Below, one piece after another: positions 1-14,400 of a stretch of 64,000 bases of DNA; within the stretch, counting starts at the first letter, position 1, and every line of letters starts with the position of its first letter. Source of the DNA: Acanthochlamys bracteata (Eukaryota > Streptophyta > Magnoliopsida > Pandanales > Velloziaceae); contig CM034129.1 of the NCBI GenBank assembly GCA_019914995.1, positions 1,997,725 through 2,061,724 of the forward strand, in the 5' to 3' direction. The notes under the pieces are model-generated. The model saw nothing but the letters and a program-made list of their open reading frames with translations. It ran no database searches and was not told where the DNA came from. The position numbers and the translations under genes are program-made.

Positions 1-110
1 ACTGGAGTTGTGAAAAAAGGTATAAGGCTTATGGGTTATTTGTTTTATACTCCTTTTCAGATTGGATTCTTATCTCTTTTACTGCATCTTCTTATTTTAT
101 TCTCATTCAG

Positions 111-3100
111 CACCACCTAAACTTACAAATCTGAAGATAACGGGAGATATGAGAGAGGGCAATAAGATCAGTGTTACTGCTATCGTCACTGGCGGAAGTG
201 AGGGGTCTAGTAGAGTCCAATGGTTTAAAACAGCATTTCTAAAGGTGGAAGATGAAAGCTCTCTTGAACCACTCAGCACATCCAAGATTTCTAAGGTGGG
301 AAATCTTACTTTTAGTTAGATTAGGTGTGTTTATGTCCTGAGTTTCTATTTGAATGGGATCATATTTCACAATTCTACAAAATATTTTCAGGCTTTTCGG
401 ATTCCCCTAAATGCAGTTGGGAGCTATATCGTTGCAAAGTTCACTCCAATGGCTTCAGATGGTGAAACTGGCGAACCTGGATATGTTGTATCAGATAAAA
501 CTGTTGAAAGTAAGTTAAGGCAAGATGTTTCTGCAATTTAATCATTGCATGGCCTTGTCACTTTTGATTCAACGTTAAAGGTGAACCTAAAATTCTATCA
601 CCTCCCTTTGCACATGCACATGGAGAGCGTCTACTTCCTCACTTCTTTTAATCTTTGTTGGTAAAATCTGCTGCTTGAAGGGATTCTCTACTGGACGCCT
701 TTTTTTAAATTGGCAAAAAGGCCACCTACTGTCACTTATTGGTGAACCAGTTTGTTGAAACATTGATCTTCATGCTTCTATTCGCCTGTGGTTTTAGTCA
801 GTATCCTTGTCATTGTCTTAGGATCTCATCTTACCTACATGCTTTGGAAGTTTTTAGAGGAACAACAGTATGTTCTTCTCAACGTCCCATTCTTAATGTG
901 CACAAATATTGTTGGTAACCATTAAGTTCCATTACTCAGACAACCAATGATTGACTGGGTTTCTCTTTGCCAAATGCATTGCAAGGTAACATCTATTGGA
1001 AAAGGTCACCTAGGCCTCCTTTTTAGTAATGAAATTAAGGGAAGTAATAGTTTCAGTCTACTTTTGATAAATGCGGACCAAAGACTATAAATTATTCTTA
1101 CACCTCCAAGCAGAATTACCTGAATAAAGGATCATCTTTCATCACATCTCTGTTCATATCACCATACCACTGTTACTTTCCAATAGTACACTTAAATGAA
1201 GAAAAAAACCATGAGAGCCACTAGAGAAGAAATTTAGTTCCATTACCTAAAGCTTGCAGAAAAGCTTATAGTTGTCAAGATATAATGACAAAGTTCAGCA
1301 CCATGCGTAATCAATCCATAGTACGACAACAATAACCTATCAAAATGCCTGATATTTGCTTTTATGAACAAAATATTTCTATCTCCTCGCTTATAATTGA
1401 GATACAAGAGGACTTGGGTAAGATTATGACAAATATCAGCCATACCAAATGAATTTCTATCTAAGGGGCTTAACAAAATTCCTAACCTAAACTCAACTTA
1501 GTTTCACTGTTGTGGCCCACCTATATGAGGATAATTGAGTTGGCTTGAAAGTAGGTAATTTAAATTGCAAAACAAATTGCACTGTGGTTCACTCTTTGAG
1601 ACAATTACTTGGTCAAAATTTGTGGATTATGGGTTGGGTTTGGAAATATATGGACTACAAGTTTTTGAGGAGTGTCCCAACATAGGATTCTGGTTTAGAT
1701 AGCAATTTTATCTCTATTTTGAGCAGAACCTGTTGTGTTTTGAATGTGCTACTTGGAAAAAGCGAGAGCATATTATGTTTGTCCTTGCTTTTAGAAATAT
1801 TCTGTATAGAACTTGAAAGCAAAACTCTTAATTGAATAATAAATTACCGTATGCACATGTTACAGACTGTAAGGTGTTTACGATACATGATGGTGGAATG
1901 AATACAGTTCTGTTCTTGTATGATTAAGTTGAAAAGAGAAAGTTGCATTTCAGTGATGCTTGTTTCATTTGTAATACCCGCCTAGTTTGATTTATGTTTT
2001 AGGAGAACAGGTGACCTTTTTTTTTTCTTCTTCATTTGCTTGACTATCCCAATTGTTCTGCCTTGTTCTAGCTTTTAACACGATGTGAAATGTTTTTGTA
2101 TAATATTGTTCCATCTTATTTTGTTTTGTTGCTAAGTTATGTCAAGCTTGGAAGACTTTAAATTATCCATTTCTTACCCTAAAGTTCGAAGTTGTTCTTT
2201 TCTCATTAACTTAGCTTCATGCGTATGTGCAGCTCTTCCACCGAGCCTAAACTTTGTCACGGTTACTGGTGAATATTCAGAGGGTTCCATGTTGACAGCA
2301 TCTTATGGGTATATTGGTGGTCATGAGGGTAAAAGCCTTTATGATTGGTACCTCCATCAAGTATGTCTTCACAGTTCTTGTATGCAGTCTAATTTTCCAT
2401 TTTGTCCTACATAAATATGTTGAATTTGTTTCAAAAATATGTTAACTGTTGTTGTGCAAATAAGATATTAGGAAATGCATGTTCTCAGGTATTTGTTACA
2501 GTAGTTGGTTGCTTAAGGACTACTTTTGTGATCTACAGATTGAAACTGGTGCAGGAGCACTGATTCCTGAAGCGTCAGGGCACTTGCAATATCGTGTAAC
2601 AAAGGATGCTATTGACAAGTATGTCTCATTCAAATGTACGCCTGCACGTAATGATGGAATTTTTGGTGAGCCAAGAACTGTCCAGAGTCAAGAGCGTGTT
2701 ATTCCAGGTTTCTAAATTCACTTAATTCTGATATTCAAACTTACTAATTAGCAGTGCGTTTTAATTGCTGCACAGTAGCAGCTTAATGGAAAGGATCCCA
2801 AGAAGGATAGCTTCCTAGGTAGTGATGATTATGCTTATTGTAAAGCTGCAAGCAGTTCCTCAAGTTTTAAGAGTTAATTCTTCACATTTAACATGAAAAT
2901 AAAATTTGTGGAAGTTATTCTCCTTACATGTAAACTGGTAGAAATTCTCGAGTAAATGGATGTCAGTTTGCCACCGTACTGTACATTTTGATGGTAGTAA
3001 TTTTCTGTTTATGACCTAGCTCTTGCTTTTGTGATAATTGATACTGGCAGTACTCCGCACATACTTCCCTTGTGATTTTCTAATTTGCAGGAACTCCGAG

Positions 3101-6100
3101 ATTGTTATCTCTGCAGTTACTGGGGAAGGCTGTTGAAGGAGCGACATTAGTTGCTGAAAAGAAATACTGGGGTGGGGAAGAAGGAGAGTCCGTTTTTCGT
3201 TGGTTTCTGGTAGGTGACAGTAAGCAGTTCTAGAGCAAGCCATTCTAAGAAATTAGTTAAAATCAAGAGTAGATAATTTATGGAGCAAGCAAACTAAAGT
3301 TGATCTTCTGAATTTGGTCTCTTTCAAGTTCCTGAGTTTTCTAAATCTGCAGACTAGTCCAGATGGTACTCAGACAGAGATTGAGCGTGCTACAAGTGCT
3401 TTGTATACACTTTCATTCCATGATATTGGGTTCTTGGTATCTGTTGCATGTGAACCTGTTAGAAATGATTGGGTTCGTGGTCCGATTGTTGTATCAGAGC
3501 ATATTGGTCCTATTTTACCTGGTATGTTCAATCAATGTGAAGGAAATTGAAACATTTCACCTCTAGTGGGTTTTAGTAGTTGGTAAAGTTTGATTCTGAA
3601 TCATGTCTGTTATGATACTCCTCACAGGTCCTCCTGTTTGCAAGTCTCTTGAATTTGTAGGATCACTAACTGAAGGAAATCGCCTCAGTTTCATTGCTGA
3701 GTATACTGGAGGGTGAGCCCTTTCTAATATTAATTTTTTTTTTTCTTCCATACAAATTTCTAAAGTTGAAAACACTTGGTCATCTGCTGCTCTCCACAAT
3801 TCAGTGAGCGAGGTGAATGCATCCATGAATGGTTTAGAGTGAAAAGTAATGGCTCTAGGGATAAAATATCTGGTGATGGTAAGTTCATTGTTTCTGGACC
3901 TATTTAAAGTACACTCTTGGTAGTTTATGCACTGTAAAACATCTTTCTTTTTTTCAGACTTTCTACACCTAAGTCTGGAGGATGTTGGTAAATGCATCGA
4001 GCTTGTTTATACACCAGTTCGAAAGGATGGACTGAGGGGAACTCCTACAGTGATTTTATCAAGTGCCATAACTCCCGGTAGCTTCCATTTTTCTCCTAAA
4101 ACATATACTGTCAGTGACAACACATCATTTTCCTAAAGAAACAAGACATTATCCATCAAAGTTGCCTTTTAGATGAAACAAAAAAAAAAAAAAAAAAAAA
4201 AGTAAGTAAGAATACCCCCCATTTGAGTGGTGGCTGTGCATGAACGAAATCTCTGTTCGTCAAACTTGCATAGTTGAACCAGTTATAATTAACTTTCTGA
4301 TATGATAAGTCAGATCAATTATTAATTCTTCTTTATGTATATGAAGGCAATGCCTATTCAATTCATTTTGCTATTCTTTATGTACTGAAGTGAATTTCTT
4401 TGGTTACGAGAGAATTAAGGATGGTGGTGTGTTACTGGAGTTGAACTTCGTTTAAAGTCAGTAATCACTTGGTTATGTTAGAATAACGAAGATTCATTCA
4501 AAAGGAAAGGTAAGCAGGAAATTTGGAGACCAAGAAGTAAGAACCCTAGTTAGTCAAGATTTTGAGGGAACAGATGTATCTGATTTCATGGAGTCCTCGT
4601 GCTACCTCAAATGAACTTTTATCAGCATAGGACTCTGTAATTCATTAACCTTTAGTTGTTTATTCGTCGTGGCAGAAAATAATGTTTTTTCTTCCAAGGT
4701 ACATGCTTTTTATGCTTGGAAAATTGATTGGATTACCAAATTGCTTTACATGTTTTAGATGTTATTACTGGGCATACTCGTTTTGTGGAATTGATTTATC
4801 TTTGGTGCCTTCTACTTATGTGAAGCGATCCCAAGGGGTCTCCAACTCATTGTCCCGGACTGTCATGAGGACAAAGAAGTAATTCCTCTTAAGTCCTACT
4901 ATGGCGGCATAGAAGGAAATGGGGAGTACACTTGGTATAGAACAAAAAGGAAGCTCGAAGATCTAGAATTAGCTAAGATCTCTGAAGCAATTGAAGGTGT
5001 TCGTGCTGTTGGAAAGAATTTGTACGTCTCAAAGCTGATTTACTTTGACAATGGAATTTTCTATTAACTGGAGTTATGATTGAGTGACAACTGTGCAGAA
5101 TATATACACCTTCTCTTGAAGACGTTGGCTCTTTTCTCGCTCTCCATTGGCTGCCTACACGTGCAGATGGAAAAAGGGGCGATCCTTTAGGTGCCATTAG
5201 CAGCAACCCTGTCGTTGCAGGTTGTGTGTTGGTTATAATCTCTTATTATCGTGAGTGTTTTTGTTCTAATAGTCATTGTTTATATTTGTTTCACTGCATT
5301 TCTCCAGCTTTTCCAGTTGTTTCTGATGTACAATTAAAAGTGATGAGTTTCGGTAATTATTCTGGAGAAGGAAAGTACTATGGTGGATATGAGGGATCAA
5401 GCTTGTACAGCTGGTATAGGGAAACTAATGAAGAAACTGTTCTTATAACTGGAGCTAACTCTATCACTTATGAAGTGACAGATTCTGATTACAATTGCCA
5501 CCTGTTGTTTGGGTATGCGTCTTACTTTATCTTTGTCCAACTATCTTGTCTTGGTGATCGTGCTCATCTATCTTAAGTAGTGCTAATGGGATCCTCGATT
5601 TTGATTAGAGTCAGATTAGGTCAAAGCTATACATGGTATTCAACAAATATTTGTACTGCAAGGAATTGTATCTTAGGGAAGGGTGAAAAATTATCAATGG
5701 CCGCATTTTTTATGCAGTTGGAACTAATTACAAGCCAAGACACGAGACATATGCAACCTTATAGTGCAGAATATCTGCCAATCCCTCCACCAATTCCTCA
5801 TTGTAATCCACCTCCCTCTCTTAATTCCCACATGCACGGTCATGTCTTACCTTCTCATATAGGGCAAAGCTTTGAAAGATTCAAAACCCACTGAACAGTC
5901 GATGATTAAATTGTGTACTTCTTCCTTTTTTTCTAAACCTTCATCTGTTAAAATTGGCCAGAGTACAAGTTGGACTTGCATTAAACACTACTATAACTAC
6001 ATGAACACAGTCTATAATTTATTACACGGAAACAACTTCCTCAAGATAACATTTTCCATCTCATAAGGTATGCAGTACTTAATCTATTGAATGCTTAAAC

Positions 6101-9100
6101 ATATGAGTTCAATCCTGTGTGAAAAGTTCTCTTGTTTCGCTCTCTTCTAATGTATGACTGCACATAACTCTTGTTTTGCTTTTCATTTGGAATTTCTTAT
6201 TAATCTATCTTTGCAGATATACACCTGTTCGATCAGATTCAACTGTTGGGGAACTCAGGTTGTCTGAACCATCAGAGATAGTACTTCCAGGTAAATTGAT
6301 ATTTCTAAGAAGGGTCTGACAGTTAGAATTCACTTCCCTTTTTTCCTCATGGATTACGCATTCTTTTGTTATGTTATTTACGTTGGTTCTACAAGGTTAC
6401 TTATAAAAGCGCTGCATAGGTTGTCAAGCAACTTTCCCTTACACCAATCAATCTTAGGCTCATATTTTTTCCTAATACCAATAAATTTGTCTGACGATTA
6501 CCTTTTGCTGATCATTTTGATCTGAAGCCTCAATTTTTTTAAGTGTTATTCTTCTGTCTTTATTTGCAAGCATGTATAGTGACTACTGCTTTATTTCATG
6601 TTCTTTCTAATATCAAATTTGATATACGATTTCATTGAATCATTTTGTTCAAATCTGTACCTTGTCTGCATGAGAAGCTTTTGTAGTGCAAATTCAACTA
6701 AAAAACCAACAGCATAAGAGAAAGTCATATTTTTTTTGTAAAAAATGAACTAGCACTTCTACAAGCTCAATAGGATGTCTTAACAAAGATTTCAGTGTAA
6801 TATTCTATATTTAGGTTACATATGCTTTTTATGTATTTGGTAAGATAAATTGGCATTATATTTTCTGTGATTTTGACACATTAAAATGTGCATGCCTCAG
6901 TTCACCTATATATAACTCTTCTGCTTCCACTTTGCAGAGCTTCCAAGAATTGAAGTGCTTACCTTTAAAGGAAGGGAAATAGAAGGACAGGTGCTCACTG
7001 CTGTTGAAGTAATACCACAGAGTGCTGACCAGGAACATGTTTGGAAAAATTATATAGAGGAAATAAAATATCAATGGTTCGTTTCTCACTCATAGCAACT
7101 GTTTATCTCTCTGTCTACATTTCGATGTTTAATAATGTATCCGTACTTGCCATTATTTTTTTGGCCAAATATTGGCTGCAGGTTTTGTTCTGTAAGCATA
7201 GGCGAAGAGGAATCCTTTGAACCATTGCCTTCTCAGAATTCCAAATCATATAGGCCATGCTTGGAAGAAGTTGGTAGATGCTTGAAATGTCAGTGTACAG
7301 TAACTGATTCTTTTGGAAGAACAAGTGAGCCTTGTTCAGCTGTAACTTCTCCTGTGTTTCCTGGTACTGTTCACCAACCATGAAATTTCCTTTATAGTTT
7401 ATTCCATGCAAGCGCATAGAGTTATGCAGAGAACAGCTGCGCAAGAGGTTTATCTGTCATGTAGCAACGGAAGCCAGTACATAGTATTTGTTGCATGAGA
7501 GTTAGCTGTTCTGAATTATGATAGGCAGTAGCATCTGTTCATTCATTTGTTGAGAAAAATCTTTCCTTACCTAATTGTATAATACATCTTGCCATACAAG
7601 TATAACGTTACCAATCGACTGCTCTAGTCTTTTTTCTGCTTATTGTCGTACTATCTTAGATAAGCCATTGTAAGCGTTCCCCCTAATGGTGCTTTATTAC
7701 ACTATTCCTACTTTGATTATTGTAAGCTGTTTAGAAGCTGAGGTAACTTTTTAGCCATCTTTGATTCCTGTATTATACTGTGGTCTTAGGTACCACCATA
7801 TAAGAATATCCATTCTTATTCTTCATTACAGATTTAGTCATGGTTTTGTTGCAGGACTACCCAAGATAGACAAGTTGGAGATTGAAGGAAGAGGTTTCCA
7901 CACGAACTTGTATGCTGTTCGTGGCATATATTCTGGAGGGATAGAAGGAAAGAGTAGAGTTCAGTGGCTTAGATCAATGGTTGGGAGTCCTGATCTAATT
8001 TCTATACCTGGTATGATACTTTTCAAAATAAATTTAAGAACTTTTGGTCCAAAAGTTGAAGGCTAATCAAGTCTTTAGGAGTATCCAAGGCCCAATTTCT
8101 TATCTACTAGAATTCTCTGAATACTTTATTACATACATCAAGTGTTAATTTAATGCTCCGTAAGAATTAGTTTTGACCAGCATCACTGATTCCCAGTGCT
8201 TTTATTACTCTCAATTCAAACAGGAGATGTCAGTTTAACCTTAGGAGATTATGTTTTACTTCTTTAAGATAAGCAGTCTTAACATTTCAATGGAGGTGTC
8301 TCAAATTTTAATCACCATTTTTCTATAATTTTGTATTTCATATATAAATGTCTCTTAAGAATGCAATATCTTGTTGAAAAATCATGTTGGTGCAGGTGAA
8401 ACAGGCAAGATGTATGAAGCTAATGTTGATGATGTAGGCTACAGGCTTGTGGCCATTTATACTCCAGTGAGAGAAGATGGAATTGAGGGGAAACCAGTTT
8501 CTGTTTCCACAGACCGAATAGCAGTTGGTAATAATAAAATAATTTAGTTTCTTCGTTTTTATATGATGAGTGTCCAATGAATCCAGTTTCACCTAATTTA
8601 ATTTTCAAGTTTAACAGGTCCTGTTTAGAGATGTTGTAGCCACAAATTCAAATCCCTTTCTGTGAAAGGATGACAAGCTAAGTAGACCTTGTTAGATCAC
8701 AATCTAAGCTGTTCCAGTAGAACGTTAGTAAAATGAAGATTGCTTGTAGTAACAAGCACCAAGAATGGAGGATAGAAAGGAGCTGTATAAAACATTAGTG
8801 TTTGGAAAAAGGATAATACTTGGGCAATTCCTCTTGCACTTACCATGGTAATGCCTGTATTCAGCAATGCATTCCATCCTACTTAAAGTTATTCCTTCCT
8901 ACAAGATTACTCCTATGCATAGGAGTCTATGTTGCTTTTTTCAGCAGTTCCAAGGAATGTTTCAGAAAGTGCATTTGCATATTTTTGCTCACTTTGGTTT
9001 GTTTCTGATGGCATGCTTCTATGAATCTGGTTCCATATGTCTCCATATAGCCACATTCTCTGAAGTTCATTTTACGTCCAAACTTAGGGTGGGGTAAATG

Positions 9101-10546
9101 TAGAACAAAGATAATAAAGCTTTATCACAGACCGTTAACATCATTTATGCTTTCTCCTTTGCAGCCATAAATCTATACACAGTGATCTTTTCCACTATTT
9201 CCGAGGCTTGCATGGTATAACTAACTAAATCAACTTTAAAAGAGAAAAAAGAATGAAGATGAAGTATTCGACCCATGCATGTAGGCCAGTGATGGTTCTC
9301 TAGGACAAATAACTGATATACTGCAAATTCTGAATTTTACTGTTCCTTGATTAATTGACAAAATTTTTTTGTCTTCTCTATGTAATATTGTCTTTTACCT
9401 TTCTTCAGAGCCCGATATTTATAAAGAAGTGAAGCAGAAGTTGGATCTTGGTTCGGTAAAGTTTGAGGTGATATCTAATACACTTGCTCTGGAGCTTTCT
9501 TTGTTGATTTATATTTGGTTCCATATTGGTTTCTCATTCACATTATTTAAGCATAATTTCTAAGTGGAGTCCCTTTTTTCTTAACAAGGAAACTCAAAAG
9601 TTGTGGTTCTGGAATCTTATCAATTCTTAGGTTATATCATTACTGCAGATGTTGTTGTGCTGTATCACCACCGGTATCTTAAAACATAAAGATGCTAGTG
9701 AGGCATATCTTTGGATGCCTACAGACTACACCAAGTCATATGCCACCCTCAATCTTCGATTTGGTTGAATATGTACTAACAAGTTTGAGCAATTGTTATA
9801 GTCCATCAGGCTGTAACAGTCTCTCTCACTATAGCCTTATTAGGTTTTTACAATACATTTATCGTTAACAATTGCTGAATGTTGTAGTAGTCTGCCAACT
9901 TTCTTTAATCATGTAACCAGCTATACAGAATCTGAAGTTTGCCTCTGATAGCTTGATTTTCTGATGACTTACCAATGATTCTCGCTCATACTTTGACTTG
10001 GCAGGCACTCTGCGATAAAGATCGATCTGCAAAGAAGGTAACAATAGTTGCATAGAGCTTTTTGAAATGACCATCTTATGTGGAAACTTTTAGTAAGGCC
10101 GAGTAGAACTAATTGCCTCTGTATGTCCTACAGGTTCCTGGTGTAGGAAGTCTTGAGAAAAGAATTGTAGAAGTTAACAGGAAGAGGGTTAAGGTTGTGA
10201 AACCAGGATCAAAAGCTTCTTTTCCAACCACTGAAGTTCGCGGAACTTATGCTCCACCATTTCATGTGAGTAGATCATATGTAGGATGAGGAAAATGTTG
10301 TGAATTATTGGTTGGCAACTTTTTTGTAGGTTCGTGGAGTGCAGGTTCTAATGCTTCATCTTTTCACAGATTGAGCTTTACCGCAACGATCAACATAGGT
10401 TCAAGATTGTTGTTGACAATGAGAATGAAGTTGACTTGATGGTGCAAACGCGGCACATGCGCGATGTGATAGTTCTTGTAATTAGAGGATTTGCTCAGAA
10501 ATTCAACAGCACCTCCCTCAACTCCCTCTTGAAGATAGAGACGTGA
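111..10546 (+). CDS. AIR9: AIR9 microtubule-associated protein, C-terminal part (5' end outside window)
   Basis: AIR9 is a large plant microtubule-associated protein that marks the preprophase band and the cortical division site. Visible exons: 111-295, 392-509, 2233-2360, 2539-2707, 3091-3209, 3353-3521, 3628-3712, 3805-3878, 3958-4077, 4826-5021, 5099-5220, 5308-5512, 6217-6290, 6938-7076, 7182-7363, 7855-8010, 8396-8527, 9409-9468, 10005-10038, 10134-10265, 10370-10546. They encode eight successive A9 repeats of about 90-100 residues. Each repeat has a GGxEGxSxxxWY/F-like core (for example GGHEGKSLYDWY, GGYEGSSLYSWY) and a later YTPVRxDG-like strand (for example YTPVREDG). The unique C-terminal domain contains VELYRNDQHR and ends in LLKIET. 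Introns mostly separate the two halves of each repeat. The N-terminal basic and LRR region lies upstream of base 1. Identification is by recognising the Arabidopsis AIR9 C-terminus, and nearly every segment aligns. I see no frame breaks. Exon edges were chosen by eye. Confidence 0.93.
4180..4202. repeat. Poly(A) tract in AIR9 intron
   Basis: A run of about 22 adenines in the intron that separates two A9 repeats, followed by two GTAA units. It is a simple mononucleotide repeat with no flanking duplication that I can see, so it is not clearly a retroposon tail. Confidence 0.9.
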
Positions 10547-11470
10547 GAAAATCATCAAAATGGAATAAAAAAAGGGTAACTGAACAAATTCTAACACACA
10601 TCTCATACAACATTCTTTGAAGGTGGTGATCTATGTAGCCGTAACGTGTGACGGGATTGCAAAGTGTGAAGGTTTGATATTTTCCTCTGTATAATTGTGT
10701 TTTTTGTCAAATAGTTTATTTTACAAGAGCAAGTACGACTTCTGATTGGAGTGGGCTGCTAGGATTGAATCACAGTCCAGAACATTCTGTATGCAGTGTG
10801 ATGTACATAATGTTTAAGCTCTGTTGTGAGTGTTAAAATTGGTTAAAGCGACGCCATTCAGATAATCAAATGTTTTTAAGTATCTTGTTGTATATTATCC
10901 AGAGCACATCTTTGTCAAATGATATAATCCATAAACACGACAATGCTTTAGCTCCATCGGAATATCCTTGCCAGGATTCTTCGTCTCCTCAGCCATCTTC
11001 GCACATCGATCGTATTCTTATGCTAAACGAGACAAAATGACAGCTGTAGAAGTCAAGAGCCAAAACATACATCTCTACTGTAGAAGAAAATAATTTTCTA
11101 CGTAAGAGGAAAATGTTGTCAGTAATGGGCAAAAAAGTTTGGCAAGTTATGGAAAGGTTTCCTTGAAACATCTGACTCCTCTTGCAGCTACTGGATTCCT
11201 CAGTTTAATAAGATACTCGGAAAATTCGACTCAAAGAAGAGAACATGAAGCTAAAGCTCCTACAAGAAAGACACTATTGTCACCCCATTCTTAAGATCAG
11301 AAAGGTATTAATTAAACATAATATATTATTGGGAAGAAAGCTGCAGGAACACAGGGCAGTAAGGTTTTCATTCCAGAGAATATACACACTAGTTCGCGCG
11401 GCTTTTTCAAACAAACATCCTGCTCTTATCTACATATTTCACATACCTAGGCTCCTTTGGAAAACGTTCA
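10547..11470. other. Convergent 3' untranslated region between AIR9 and TRB
   Basis: AIR9 (+) and the TRB gene (-) converge here. The left part, to about 10.9 kb, is T-rich and probably AIR9 3' UTR. The right part is probably the 3' UTR of TRB. Only short shadow ORFs occur. No RNA gene or repeat was recognised. Confidence 0.6.
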
Positions 11471-14400
11471 TCAAACTCGGATCATCTGCAATGGAGAAAG
11501 CACAAGTGATAAGGAAGATGAAACTTTTACCATGGAATGGCATCTAAGAATCAAAGATGCATGGACAGGCATTGCCAAGTAGTTTTTCGTTCTTAAAAAA
11601 AGGCCATATTTCCTCAGATATGGGCATGTAGATATTTCAATCAAGTGGCATTTTCAGTCAGCTGACAAACAGAACCGACATCATAATACACCAAAAACAT
11701 CTTAAAAAAAGTGACAAATGGAAGAAGAGGTAAAATAGATTCTAATATTCTGCAGGAAAGAAGGTCAGTTTGACTTTAGTTGGAGGGGAACTTTTTTGGG
11801 TGCCTGAGAGCAGAGAAAGTACAGAAGAGGTTGAAATCATAAATTAAAACAGAAGACATATATAGCTACATGAATACAAGAGGTATCTGAAATTTGGTGG
11901 CACTCAGCCTAAGCAGGTATGCAACTGAACTAAATAACAGCAACTAGATTTGCATTCAGATGGGATGCTAATGAAGAATCTCAAACAAAAGAGTTATACC
12001 TTAGAGGAATTTCTGTTCCTCGGCGAAAGCATAGCTGCCTCAACAAAGGCCTGAGCAGCTTCAGCTTCAGCTTCTGCAACCTCTGCTTCTCTTGCTGCTT
12101 CTTCAGCTTCAAGCATTGCTGCTTCTGCTTCTGCAACCGCCTGTGCAGCAGCTGCAGCAGCTTCCTGAGCACTCATATTTCTCATACATGACAACTCTGC
12201 ATCAATTTGGGATTTTGTCAGAACTTTAAGTTCATTTCTTTCTTGCTGCAGAAGCTCCTTTTGCTTTCCCTCTGTGATAACCACCTCAGGGCTTCTGGCT
12301 GATGATGAAGACCTTGTTGCTACTTTGTATTTGTGGTTTACCTGCTACGGCATAGGATGTCAGAGTCAAAGCAAAAAGTTCCTGCAGCCAACAGCTCAAA
12401 ATCTTCTTCAACCCCAATCATGAATTAACAAAATCTTGACTAAAGGCCCGTAACTTTCTCCTAGTCAAAACAAAATCTTGAAAATTTCTACATCTCTTTT
12501 TATAGCATGGATGGCAACTAACTAATGTTTTAGAGATATATAAGGTTAAAAGGAAAAAAACAAAAGGGTAATAATGAGCTACTTTTGAGCTCAGTTTAAC
12601 CGTGAATTATTGAAGGACAAAAATGAAACTGCACAAATAGTATAATTAACCAGTACATTGTAGTTTTCAGCTTGCAACTTAGGCCGTGAGTGACCAATAG
12701 CATCAGATGCCTTAAAGGAACTACATTTCTTTAACCAAACAGCGAGTTATATCCTCTTCTTGCTATGGTACTATCAATTAAAACATCAATGGCAAACATT
12801 GATTTCAAGAATGGAAGGACAACCACCTTAACTAGCCTCCCAGATTCAGCCATTAACCTAAGTTTCTCAGACAGCGACCTCTGAAAATCCGGAGGTGGCC
12901 AGTACTGATCCTGCAATAAAACACAGTACGGCAATTAAAGGCTATCCCCATAGATAAGACTACAATCACTAGAATGCTAAAACTTTGATGGCCCAAGTTA
13001 AAGAGGAAAGAAAACATGCTTTCTAAAACCAAAAGACAAGCACGCTGCACTAAATCCTCCATCCATTAAGAAAGATTTAAGGATAGCTATGAAAGCATTT
13101 GCATTAGAAAAGCCTAGGACTTCCATTATCAAGTGTGGAGCAAATTATTTTGAGTACCAAAGGTTGATTCTCAAGATATGACAGAACGAGATGTTTTGAC
13201 GGTGTGGTCTATTACAGGGGCAACTATCAGGATTGCTTGAAATCAAAAGAAGACATTCCCTAAAATATATTGTGGATAAGAATTACAACCATGTGAAAGA
13301 AAAGAAAGAAACACATGGAGAGGCCAGGCTAAAGAAACATTTCAGGAAGTAAAGATCCTTACGCTACAACTCTAAAAGTATGTAACTGCCATCATCAACC
13401 AACCGCCTATTAACTTACTCGTGCAAACAATGGACAGCTAAAAGAAGGAGCACAACCTAATCAGTTATCAGTTGCAACTCAAAATGGCTATTGATTGACA
13501 AACTATACAAGTGTTGTTTCAGTACCTCAAAAAAATGCTGAGCAAGACACATTACACAAGTTTGCTGCCATATGCATGTGTGCTTTATGATATGCCAAAT
13601 ATATGCTAAGGGTAGAGAGGTACTTCTATGTATGCTGTAATAGCATTCTTGCTAGATCCAGAAGGCTCCATCAAGGCTGTAATGGCTTCCATAATAAGAC
13701 TGTCTAGCCTATACGCATAAAGAAGAAAATGCAAGTCAGATTCTCAGAGAAATGACTTGTCAAATTTTAAATATCACAAAATATATACAATAATAATTAG
13801 CAAAAGACTAAATTTGTATGATGCAACAGTAAACAAAAAAGTGATAAGTTCAGGATAACAGTGTGAAAATACATGACAATAAAAAATGAATGGAAAAAAA
13901 ATCTAAACATTGTTTCCTCCTGCAAGCATGATTATGTGTTTCTTTATCCTTAACAATATTAAGGCCACAACTCAGTCCTAAAAAAAAAGTCAGAAAAACT
14001 GCTTATTTGAGTGTTCGCAAGCGATAAGAAAGGAATATACTAATGACACAATAAGAAGAGCAGCTCATCCCACTTTCAGATTTATCATTCACAATATTCG
14101 GTGAATAGATGCAGCAGGCAACCATATGTCTCTACTAGGATCATTCTGGAAATCCCAAATCTCCAAAATTAGTACCACTCGTCATTGAAAAACATCGGTA
14201 TAAAATTGTTCAGCACCATGTAAAATAACTATCAACCATAGAAGACCAACACTTAACTTCAGCTTATATTACATAAACATGACCAACACTTATAGATTAT
14301 TGCCAAACTTAACTTCAGTTTGTGATTGCCATATGTATCACAGGAGCCAAACCAACGACAAGATTACATATGGAGTCCATTTCATCCTTGTACCCTTGGA

